A DNA stretch of 64,000 nt, taken from the NCBI GenBank assembly GCA_019429205.1, contig JAHYIT010000004.1, positions 18,277 through 82,276 of the forward strand, written 5' to 3'. Origin of the DNA: Mariniphaga sp. Its GTDB lineage: Bacteria > Bacteroidota > Bacteroidia > Bacteroidales > Prolixibacteraceae. Below are positions 51,262 to 61,400 of the stretch, in pieces. Position 1 is the stretch's first letter. Every line of letters starts with the position of its first letter. Under the pieces are notes generated by a model that made no database searches, was not told where the DNA came from, and was given only the letters and a program-made list of their open reading frames with translations. The position numbers and the translations under genes are program-made.

Positions 51262-54200
51262 GTGTTTTGGAAAATAAATAAATACAGTTTCCTCATTTTT
51301 GCCCTTTGTTTTTTTGTGGCTGCGGCAATTATTGAACACGGACTGCTAAAGCAGCACCCCGAAACACATCTGATCAAAAATTTCCAGAAACAACTGCATC
51401 AGCATGAAAAAGAACTAAAAAACCGGCTGAATAACATTGCCGTTCTTGCAGAACAAGAAAATTTTGATGGAAATTTTACCGGTAGCCTTAATTTGAGCAG
51501 CCGTCTCCTGGAAGAAAGCGGTTATGGCTTTTTAGTTTACCAAAACGGAGAACTGGTTTACTGGTCTGACCGTTCGCTTGCTTTTTTTGATAACATGCGC
51601 GATTTTACTGAAAAGGAAAAACTTATTCAGTTACCAAACGGTTTTTACCTTGCCCATTACAAACAAATTAACGATTTTGACATTATAGGTCTTCACCTGA
51701 TTAAATACAAATACCAATACGAAAATAAATACCTGAAAAACAGATTTTTAAAAGACTACAAACTCCCTGATGAATTTGAAATAGAACCAAACAAACCCGA
51801 TGAATTGTATTCGGTTTACAATTCCGACGGCCATTTCCTTTTCAGTATAAAACCGCAGGGAATGTACCTGTGTACCACCCGCCAGCTTTATCTCCCGGGC
51901 ATTCTGTATTTTTTCGGACTTCTTATTTTGCTCATTTATTTCAGGCGCGAATTCCTGGAATCCGGGGCTCCCTTCTTTTTCAAACTTTTTGGACTGGCCA
52001 CAGCCCTTTTCCTGGTTTACTGGTTGCATTTAATTTTCCACATTCCCAAGGTATTTTTTCTACTCCGGTTTTTCAGCCCTTCGGTTTTTGCACTCAATAA
52101 CTGGCTTCCCTCGCTGGGCGATTTCTTTTTACTGGCACTGTTTTTCCTTTTCTGGATGTTTCATTTTGGCAAACATCTCCATTTAGACGAATTGCAAAAA
52201 GCTTCCATGATGCCGCGAGAAGCAATTGCCGTTTTATTGCTTTTGTTTTCAGGAAGCACCTATCTGCTCATCCATTTTTATACGAGAGAACTCATTTCTA
52301 ATTCCACCATATCTTTTTCGCTCAACCGTATTATAGAAATTTCACCACAAAGTGTTCTTGCCATCTTTTCAGTAGGCATGATGCTGCTGGCTGTTTTCAC
52401 TTTAACCATAAAAATTATCGACAACATACGCAACGACTTCAAACTTGGGCAGGTAATTCTGGTTGCCCTGCTGGTTGGGATTTTCCTGGCTGTAATACAA
52501 TTTCTTTCCATACAAAGGGTATCGGTTGAAGCGCTTGCTTTGTTTGTTGCAGCTACTATTCTGGCCTCATTATTCAGTAAAAACTACCTCCAAAAGTTCA
52601 CGCTTAGTTATCTTATTATTTTTGTTTCAGCCGCATCGCTTTATTCTTTGATTGTTTTTTACAATACCACTGCCGGCAAACAACGCGATGAGCAGAAATT
52701 AATGGCAGTAACCCTTGTGGCAGAGCGCGATCCGGCGGCTGAGGTATTTTTGGCAGAAATTCAAAAAGCCATACAAAAAGATTCGGTTATTCCCAGTCTT
52801 CTCATTGAAGAAGAGGATGAATTTGTACTTGATTATATTGAAGGAACTTATTTCATCAGCTATTTCAGGCAGTATGATGTGCGGCTTTTTAAGTGTTCGG
52901 GCGCCGACAGTCTTTACATTGAAATGAACCAACGCATGGCGCCGTGTTTCGATTTTTTCAAAAATATGATACAGGCACAAGGTATAAAAATACAGGGAAC
53001 TAACTTCTATTTTATGGACAACATGAACGGAAGGATTTCTTACACCGGAATGCTTCACTATCCATTATCTTCTGAAGAACAAGGCGTTTCCATTTTTATT
53101 GAACTGAATTCGGAACTGCTTTTTGAAGGCATTGGTTTTCCGGAACTGCTTATTGACAAATCGATGGCCAAACCGGAAAATTACAAAAAGTTCAGTTACG
53201 CAAAATATTACGGAGGCGAGCTCACCGACCGCCACGGCGATTACAATTACAATTTTTATGTACACTCTTATCTGTCATCTGGTCAGGAGTTTGAATATAA
53301 CCGCTGGGATGGGATGGAACACCTGATATACCATACCCGGGAAGACAATTACGTGATTGTGTCACGAGACCTTTTTACCTTCATCGATTACCTGATTTCC
53401 TTTCCTTATCTTTTTGTTTTTTACTTTCTTTCAGTTTTAATTTTGCTGGTCATCGGAAATCAGTCAATCCGCAAACGCTCCATAAATTTCGACCTGAAAT
53501 TTAAAATCCAGGCTGCCATTATATCCATTGTTTTGGTTTCATTGCTCATGGTGGCCATGGCAACAATCTGGTACAATGTAAAGGAATATAAGGAAAAACA
53601 CCAAAACGATTTGAACGAAAAACTGATTTCCATTGCCGAAGAAATTGACATGCGTCTTGACATTGTGGATGAACTGAATGAAGAACTCATCGACTGGCTG
53701 AACCGCGAACTGGCAAAATTGTCGAATATTTTCAGAACCGACATTAATATTTATGGAACAGACGGTCACCTGCTGGCATCTTCACGCCCGGAAATTTTTT
53801 ACCGGGGACTTGTTTCAGACCGCATGAATGCCAATGCATACAATGAAATATTCAACAATTTCCAGCTTAGTTTTTTCCAGCCCGAAGAAATTGGGTTGCT
53901 TTCATATCTTTCAGCTTACAAACCTGTAATTAACAATACCGGGGAATACCTTGGCGTTATAAATCTGCCATATTTTATTAAACAGGACAAATACAGCCAG
54001 GAGCTTACCACCATTGTTGTGGCTTTTATCAACCTTTATGTGCTGCTTTTTCTGGCAAGTATTATTGTAGCTATTTTTATTGCCAACCAAATTACACGTC
54101 CACTGGTGCTCATTCAGGAAAATTTACGGAAAATGGAACTGGGCAAACGAAATGAGCCCATTTATTACAACCGGAATGATGAAATTGGAAGCCTGGTAAA

Positions 54201-54933
54201 AGAGTACAACAAAAAAGTTGATGAACTGGCCGTTAGTGCCGAATTGCTTGCCCGGTCGGAACGGGAAACGGCATGGCGTGAAATGGCCAAGCAAATTGCG
54301 CACGAGATTAAAAACCCGCTCACGCCAATGAAACTGAACATCCAGCATCTCCAGCGTTTTAAGGGGAAAGGCAAAGATCACGAAAAATACATTGAACGGG
54401 TAACTACCACGCTCATTGAACAAATTGACAACCTTTCCAACATTGCCACCGAGTTTTCTAACTTTGCCAAAATACCCACCGCCCGAAACCAGGTTTTCAA
54501 ACTGGCGGAACAGCTAAAAAAAGTGATTGATTTATTTGATACGCATCAGAATGTATCTCTTGAATTTCATGCCAACGGCCTGGAATATGTTGAGGTTAAT
54601 GCCGATCGCGACCAGCTTTCAAGAGCTATCATCAACCTGATAAAAAATGCCATCCAATCCATTCATGATGAACAAAAAGGGAAAATTGAAATTAACCTGA
54701 ACCGGCGCGATCACATGGCGGTAATTGCAGTTACCGACAACGGGGAAGGTATTTCAGAAGAACTGCGCGATAAATTGTTCAGCCCCAGTTTTACCACAAA
54801 ATCAAGTGGTATGGGGCTTGGACTTGCCATTGTAAAAAATATTGTGGAAAATTTTTCAGGCCATGTTTGGTTCGAAACAAAAGAAGGTGAAGGTTCCACT
54901 TTTTATATTGAAATACCCATTTGGGAAGGCTAA
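51262..54933 (+). CDS. Large membrane sensor histidine kinase (NtrY-like)
   Basis: A 1,223-residue kinase starting with GTG, 1 nt after rlmH. It has an N-terminal helix (SFLIFALCFFVAAAIIEHG), a periplasmic part, a cluster of helices near 215-470, a second extracytoplasmic domain, and helices near 715 and 755. A HAMP segment (QITRPLVLIQENLRKMELG) precedes HisKA with the phospho-acceptor H1014 (QIAHEIKNPLTP). ATPase boxes are NLIKNAIQSI, VTDNGEGIS, and SSGMGLGLAIVKNIVE. No response regulator is nearby, so it is an orphan or pairs elsewhere. At over 1,200 residues it is unusually long. Confidence 0.92.
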   Translation: MFWKINKYSFLIFALCFFVAAAIIEHGLLKQHPETHLIKNFQKQLHQHEKELKNRLNNIAVLAEQENFDGNFTGSLNLSSRLLEESGYGFLVYQNGELVYWSDRSLAFFDNMRDFTEKEKLIQLPNGFYLAHYKQINDFDIIGLHLIKYKYQYENKYLKNRFLKDYKLPDEFEIEPNKPDELYSVYNSDGHFLFSIKPQGMYLCTTRQLYLPGILYFFGLLILLIYFRREFLESGAPFFFKLFGLATALFLVYWLHLIFHIPKVFFLLRFFSPSVFALNNWLPSLGDFFLLALFFLFWMFHFGKHLHLDELQKASMMPREAIAVLLLLFSGSTYLLIHFYTRELISNSTISFSLNRIIEISPQSVLAIFSVGMMLLAVFTLTIKIIDNIRNDFKLGQVILVALLVGIFLAVIQFLSIQRVSVEALALFVAATILASLFSKNYLQKFTLSYLIIFVSAASLYSLIVFYNTTAGKQRDEQKLMAVTLVAERDPAAEVFLAEIQKAIQKDSVIPSLLIEEEDEFVLDYIEGTYFISYFRQYDVRLFKCSGADSLYIEMNQRMAPCFDFFKNMIQAQGIKIQGTNFYFMDNMNGRISYTGMLHYPLSSEEQGVSIFIELNSELLFEGIGFPELLIDKSMAKPENYKKFSYAKYYGGELTDRHGDYNYNFYVHSYLSSGQEFEYNRWDGMEHLIYHTREDNYVIVSRDLFTFIDYLISFPYLFVFYFLSVLILLVIGNQSIRKRSINFDLKFKIQAAIISIVLVSLLMVAMATIWYNVKEYKEKHQNDLNEKLISIAEEIDMRLDIVDELNEELIDWLNRELAKLSNIFRTDINIYGTDGHLLASSRPEIFYRGLVSDRMNANAYNEIFNNFQLSFFQPEEIGLLSYLSAYKPVINNTGEYLGVINLPYFIKQDKYSQELTTIVVAFINLYVLLFLASIIVAIFIANQITRPLVLIQENLRKMELGKRNEPIYYNRNDEIGSLVKEYNKKVDELAVSAELLARSERETAWREMAKQIAHEIKNPLTPMKLNIQHLQRFKGKGKDHEKYIERVTTTLIEQIDNLSNIATEFSNFAKIPTARNQVFKLAEQLKKVIDLFDTHQNVSLEFHANGLEYVEVNADRDQLSRAIINLIKNAIQSIHDEQKGKIEINLNRRDHMAVIAVTDNGEGISEELRDKLFSPSFTTKSSGMGLGLAIVKNIVENFSGHVWFETKEGEGSTFYIEIPIWEG

Positions 54934-55015
54934 AATTTTATTTGCAAATCACAACCATTTCTGTTAATCTTGTGCTACCTGTTTTATTTTGAACGGACAT
55001 TATTAATTTTTAAAT

Positions 55016-55414
55016 ATGGTTCCATTGTCATTTCGCGAAATAACTGAACGCCTCAAACAAATGCAACTGCCCGAAACCGATGTAGTCATCGGTATTGGCA
55101 GCGGGGGCATTCCGCCGGCTACTATGGTGGCATATCATTTGAATGCTGAATTATTGGTTATGGTACTCAATTACCGCGATGAACAAAACACTCCGCGTTA
55201 CGAAGAACCCAAAGTGCTGGCTAAACCCGAATGGAATCTGGAAGGCAAACGAATATTGCTGGTTGACGATGTTTCCGTTTCGGGAAAAACCATGCAGGCA
55301 GCACTCGAACAATTAAAAGGGATGAACGTAAAAACACTGGCTATGAAAGGAAAGGCCGACTTTGTTCTTTTCCCTGAGATACAAGATTGTGTAAAATGGC
55401 CATGGAAACTGTAA
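55016..55414 (+). CDS. Type I phosphoribosyltransferase
   Basis: A 132-residue protein with the PRPP motif RILLVDDVSVSGKTMQAALE. The N-terminal part has VVIGIGSGGIPPATMVAYHL. It is shorter than hypoxanthine or orotate PRTases and lacks a specific base hood, so the substrate is unknown. It is convergent with the giant gene, with 2 nt between the stops. Confidence 0.85.
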   Translation: MVPLSFREITERLKQMQLPETDVVIGIGSGGIPPATMVAYHLNAELLVMVLNYRDEQNTPRYEEPKVLAKPEWNLEGKRILLVDDVSVSGKTMQAALEQLKGMNVKTLAMKGKADFVLFPEIQDCVKWPWKL

Positions 55415-55416
55415 TT

Positions 55417-58400
55417 TTAATAGGCCACCATTACCGTTCCGGTGCGCACCTCGCCGGTACCCAGTTCAAGCACATACAGGTAGTTTCCGGAAGGTACAGT
55501 TCCCCGGCCAAGAGTCATCCGGTGTTCTGAATGGCCCCACCACCAGGCATTTTCGTCACTGCCCCAATGATCGAGGTTGCCGTAATGGCGTTTTTCAAAC
55601 AGCTTGTTGCCGGCCCGGTCGAAAATCCGCATAATGGCATCCGGATACTTTTCAATACAGTAAATCTGGAAGAAGTCGTGGACACCGTCGCTATTGGGTG
55701 AGAATCCATCAGGTATGAACAATGAACATTCGGTGATGGGTTCATCATCTTCAGATGGCAATCCGTCGCAATCCACAGACGGCAACACGTTAATCCATAC
55801 CATGGCTTCGTCGCACATACTCGGGAAGCCATCATCGCAAATGCGGTAAACAAATGTATCAACCCCCACAAAACCTTCATCGGGCATATAAACAAAGGCG
55901 CCATCACTTGCAATACTCACCGTACCATTTTGAACATCAACCATTGGCCAGGTAATAATCTGCAAATTATCTCCATCGGGATCGTAATCATTCGGCAGCA
56001 CATATTCAATTAACGGGAAGCACATTACCGTAAACGTATCGTTCACAGCCACCGGCGGATTGTTCGGCGCTTTCACTTCAAAAATAACCAGGGCCGTATC
56101 GCTTAACGGTTCGCACGGAATTCCGTCGTCAAATACCACATAGCTCAGCGTGTCGAAACCAACAAAACCGGGAGCCGGAGTATAGGCAATAACACCCGTA
56201 ACCGGACTCACGGTTGCCGTACCGTTTGCCGGTGCTTCGATAATTTGAACCGAAGACACATTGATTTCACTGTTCGAATCGGAATCGTTGTCAGTAACAG
56301 CAATCATAACGGTTTCATTTTGCAATGTTACGGTACTGTCATTCCATGCAACTGGCGGTGTGTTTTCAGAAACAGTAACTGAAATGGCAATACTTTCGGC
56401 ACATTCATAAGTGTTATCGGGGGTGAAAACAAACGTCAGGTTAACAGCAACACTGGTATCTATCGTATTCGCATTCCAGGTACCGGTTACTCCATTCCTG
56501 TCAGTTTCGGGGAGTTGAGGCGGGATTTGCCCAATGCACAGAGGGCCTATTGGATCAAACTCAGGAATAACCGGAGGTAGTATTTCAATAAAAACAGTAT
56601 CGGTTGCAGCACAGTGGATTCCATCTTCCGGAATAAATACATATTCAAATATGCCAACCGAATCAGTGCGAATTACAGCAGGTTCCCATCTGCCATTCAC
56701 TTCGTTAAAGTTGGCTGGCGGCAATTGGGGCGGTTCTTCGTTCAGGCACAACGGCCCAATCGGATCAAATTGAGGAATAATCAGCGTATCAATTAAAATG
56801 ATCATTTCAAAGGTTTCGGCACACGCGTATGAAGCATCTGGTGTAAACACAAATACCAACGGTTCGGGCACACTGGTATCAATGGTATCCGGACTCCAGG
56901 TACCCGCTATTCCATTCAGCGAAGTATCGGGAAGTGCCGGTGGAGTATTGAACTGACATATCGGGCCAATGGGATCAAATTGAGGAACAATTGAATCCAG
57001 GATTTCAATCACGAAACTCACCTCAACTGCGCATTCTCCTTCACCCGGTATAAAAGTATATAATTTGCTTCCTGGAACAGAAGTGTCAATCGTATCAGGA
57101 ACCCATGTTCCGGTAATATTATTTAGTGAAAGCAACGGCAATACCGGTGGGGTTTCATTCAGGCAAAGCACATCAACCAAATTAAATACAGGAACGATTT
57201 CATCCGCAATTTCAATTTCAATGGTTACGGCAACAGCACACTGACCCGAATCAGGAGTAAAAGTGTAATAGCCAGTTTCTGTTGTTCCGGTTTCAATAAC
57301 CGCAGGTTCCCAGGTTCCCGTAATGTTGTTGTCGGAAGATAGTGGTAATTCCGGCGGAGTGCTGTTCAGACAGAATGGCCCCAACTGGCTGAATACCGGT
57401 TCAATTTCATCACCCACTTCAATTGGAATGACTACGGGGACAGCGCATTGCCCTTCATCGGGAGTAAAGGTGTAACCAATAATGCCCACAGTTGCAGTTG
57501 AAACAACTGCCGGTTCCCAGGTGCCTGTAATGCCGTTGGTGGATTCATTCGGCAATAACGGAGGTGTATCATTCAGGCAAAGCGGACCGATGGGATCAAA
57601 ATCAGGTACAATTTCATCAACAATTTCAATTTCCATGGTTACTTCCACGGCGCATTGCCCGGCATCGGGGGTAAAGGTGCAAATAGCTGTACCTGTTACT
57701 GAGGTATTGATGGTTGCCGGTATCCAGGTACCTGTAATTCCGTTTTCAGAAGTTGTGAGTAGTTCAGGCGCCTTGCTGTATTGGCACAACGGACCCAACT
57801 GAGCAAAAACAGGAACTACTTCGTAATCGAGCACAATGGTTTGGATACAACTGGTTTCATTGCAGCCGTCGGAAACCGTGAAGGTACGTTGTATGGTTAT
57901 CGGGCAATCTCCGTCGGCTACATCAAAGTAGGTAAGCGAAACCGCGGCGCAGTTATCGGAATAGGAAACTCCCAGTGTCCGTGCACGCGAAAGCGGAATA
58001 TCCTGTACTTCTTCAGAGTAAGGCAGGCCGGTGAGGGTTTCCAGTTCGCTCAGCGGCGCTTCGGCTGTTACATCAGGCGGACAGGTAATCTGCGGTGGAG
58101 TTTTGTCTTCCACTTCAATGCGTTCCAGGAAAGGTGCTGATAGGTTTCCACACAAATCTCTGATTCTGTATTGTCTTCTGACAGTTAATGTTTTTGGGCA
58201 TTCTTCGTTTGTAATAGTTTCGGAAACAAGTATAAATGTCGATTCATCAATTCCGCAATTGTCGGTTGCTGGTCCATATCTTGCCACAAACCGGTTATAT
58301 CCCTGTCTTCCATTCGGCAACTGCGGTGGCACATCGTCAATACATTCGACAACAATTGGGTAAGGATTAATCGGGAATCTTGGCGGGGTATTATCATCAA

Positions 58401-61400
58401 TGGTAATGGTCTGGTAACATTCCATCTCAGTGCCACACTCATCAACAATACGGTATCTTCTGGTAATGATGGTGGGACAGGAACCAATTCTTGATATTTG
58501 TTCGCCACGGAAGGTGCCCAAGACCAGGCCGCAATCGCTTTCAAACAAACCGCCTACATCTGCAAATTCCTGGTAATTCCGGTATATCGGAGTTTCATCG
58601 CCTACACATTCGAAAAATAAATCCGGCGGACAAACCTGTGTTATGTTGGGGCTTTCTGCTTCAATAATAATTACCCGGGAAATTTGGCACCCGTTGGCAT
58701 CGGTTACTTCAACAATGTAAGCGCCGGCGGGCAGGTTGCTGATGTTCCTGCTGGTTGATGTAAATCTTTCCGGTCCTGTCCATAAATAGGTGTATGGTCC
58801 GGTGCCACCGGAAACTGTCAGGTTAATGCTGCCAACCGGTTCGGTTGAAAATCCCAAATCCACTTTTGTGTAAGTCAGGTTCATTTCTGTTGGCTGAGAC
58901 AATATTACCGTATGCGTTTTACTTTCACCGGCATCGTCGGTTACGGTTACGGTGTAAGTGCCGGCAGCCAGGTCATAAATATCTTCGGTGGTTGCGCCGG
59001 TATTCCATAAGTAAGCGTATGGTTCCGTGCCTCCCGAAACGGTTAACTCAATTCCACCCGTACTCTCGCCGTAACAGTCAATGGGTATAATGAAATGGCT
59101 GATAACCAGTACCCCGGGTTCTTCGGTAACCGTTATCTGAATCCTGTTCGATTCGGCAGGTTTCGGTCCGGAACAAACCAAATCCGACAGCAGGGTGGCA
59201 TAAACCACATCTTCGTCTTCCGGAATGTAGGTAAATGTTTCAGCGTTTTCTCCCGGTACCTGAACACCGTTTACAAACCAGGCAAATTCCGGATTGGTTC
59301 CGCCATTTACCGGAGTAGCCGCAAAAATAACCGCCTCTCCCTCTGCAACTTCTGTCCTGTCGGCAGCAATCAGAACGGAAACTTCCACGGTTTCAATAAT
59401 AGTCAGGTCAAGGCGCAACGTATCGTCACAACCCGCTGCATTTGGGGTAATTAAGTCGTAAATACCACTGGTGTAATAGGTTTCTCCTGTGCCTTCAAGC
59501 CAGGTAAAAGAGTCACATGCCGTTTCAAAAACCAACTCGAAAAAGCCGACACCAATAACCACATTAACCTGTTCTATTGCAAGGCAGCCAAAAGCGTTTT
59601 CGGCCCTGATAAAATAGACACCGGTTATTTCAACAGATGTCGGATTATTCAATGCCATGATAGCCTGGCTGTCCAGCCAGTAGGTGAATTGAAGGCCTGC
59701 ATCAGAACCTGCAGTAACCGAAGCAGCAGTTAAATCTACTGTAAACGGTGCACACACTGGGTCCGGATCGGTTATAACCAGCAGCGGTTGATTATGGATG
59801 GTTACATTTACTGTTTCAATGATAAAGCAACCGCCCAGGTTTGTTCCTCTTATATAATAAGTTCCGCTGGCTGTAACAGAATCCGGTCTGGCCAGCGGCT
59901 GGGTGGCTTCCCCGTCGAGCCAGTAAGTCAGTTGAATATCGGCATCCGAACCTGCGGTAATGGAAACATCGGTCAAATCAATGGCTTCCGGTTCACAAAC
60001 AGGGTCAGGATCGGTAACAACCAGCAGCGGCTGGCTGTCGATGATTGCGCTTACTTCTTCAATTGTAAAACAGCCAAATGAATTTTCTGCCCGAATATAA
60101 AAGATGCCGGTAACGGTAACCGAATCCGGTCTGGAAAGCGGCTGGGTAGCTTCATCGTTGAGCCAGTAGGTTAGGGAAATGCCTGAATCTGAACCGGCAG
60201 TGACCAACGGATCGGTTAAATCAATATATCCCGGTTCACATATTGGGTCGGGATCAGTAATAGCCAGCAGCGGTTTGCTGTAAATGGTTACGTTTGCTTC
60301 TTTAATTACAAAACAGCCCACGGCATTTGTTGCCCCAATATAATACGTACCTGATTCCGTAACCGAATCCGGATTATCCAGTGCCAGTGTGGCTTCCCCG
60401 TCGAGCCAGTAAGTGAACTGAAGATCGGAATCGGAACCGGCAGTGATGAATGTTTCGGTCAAATCGATTGTTTCCGGTTCGCAAACGGGGGCAGGATCGG
60501 TGATGACCAGAACCGGCTCATCGTAAAGGATTACGTTCACTTCTTCAACCACAAAACAGCCTCCTGCATTTTCTGCCCTGATATAATACGTGCCGGTGGC
60601 TGCAACAGCATCCGGGTCGTTCAGCAGTTGAGTTGCTGCCTCGTCAATCCAGTAAGTGAACTGAAGGTCGGAATCGGAACCTAAAGTGACCGATGGATCG
60701 GTCAAATCTATGACTGACGGCTCACAAACCGGCGCCGGATCGGTGATAACCAGAATCGGTTCGTTGTCTCTTATTGCATTTACAGGTTCAATGGTAAAGC
60801 AGCCGAAAGAATTTTCCGCCCTGATGTAATACGTGCCGGTTTCTGCTACAGCATTTGGACTGGTTAGCGGCTGGGTTGCTGCCTCGTCAAGCCAGTAGGT
60901 GAGTTGAATATTGGCATCCGAACCGGCAGTGACGGATGCAACGGTAAGATCGACAATTTCCGGTTCGCAAACCGGTTCGGGATCGGTGATGACCAGCAGC
61001 GGTTTTCTGTGAATTGTTACATTTACTGCTTCAATGGTAACGCAGCCGCCCAGGTTTGTTGCGCCAATGTAATATGTGCCGGATTCGGTTACTTCATCCG
61101 GATTGTCAAGCGGCTGGGTAGCTTCCGCGTCGAGCCAGTATGTGAGTTGAATGCCAAAATCGGAACCGGCAGTGACGTCTGCAGCGGTCAAATCTATGGT
61201 TTCGGGTTCGCACACCGGTTCGGGATTTGTGATTACCAGCAGCGGCCTTTCATCAATAATTACACTCACATCCTTAACCTCAAAGCAGCCGCCGGCATTT
61301 TCGGCCCGTAGGTAATAAATGCCGGTAACTGCAACTGCACCCGGGTTGTTCAGCGGCAGGGTGGCTCCCTCGTTCAGCCAGTAAGTGAGTATAATGTCGT

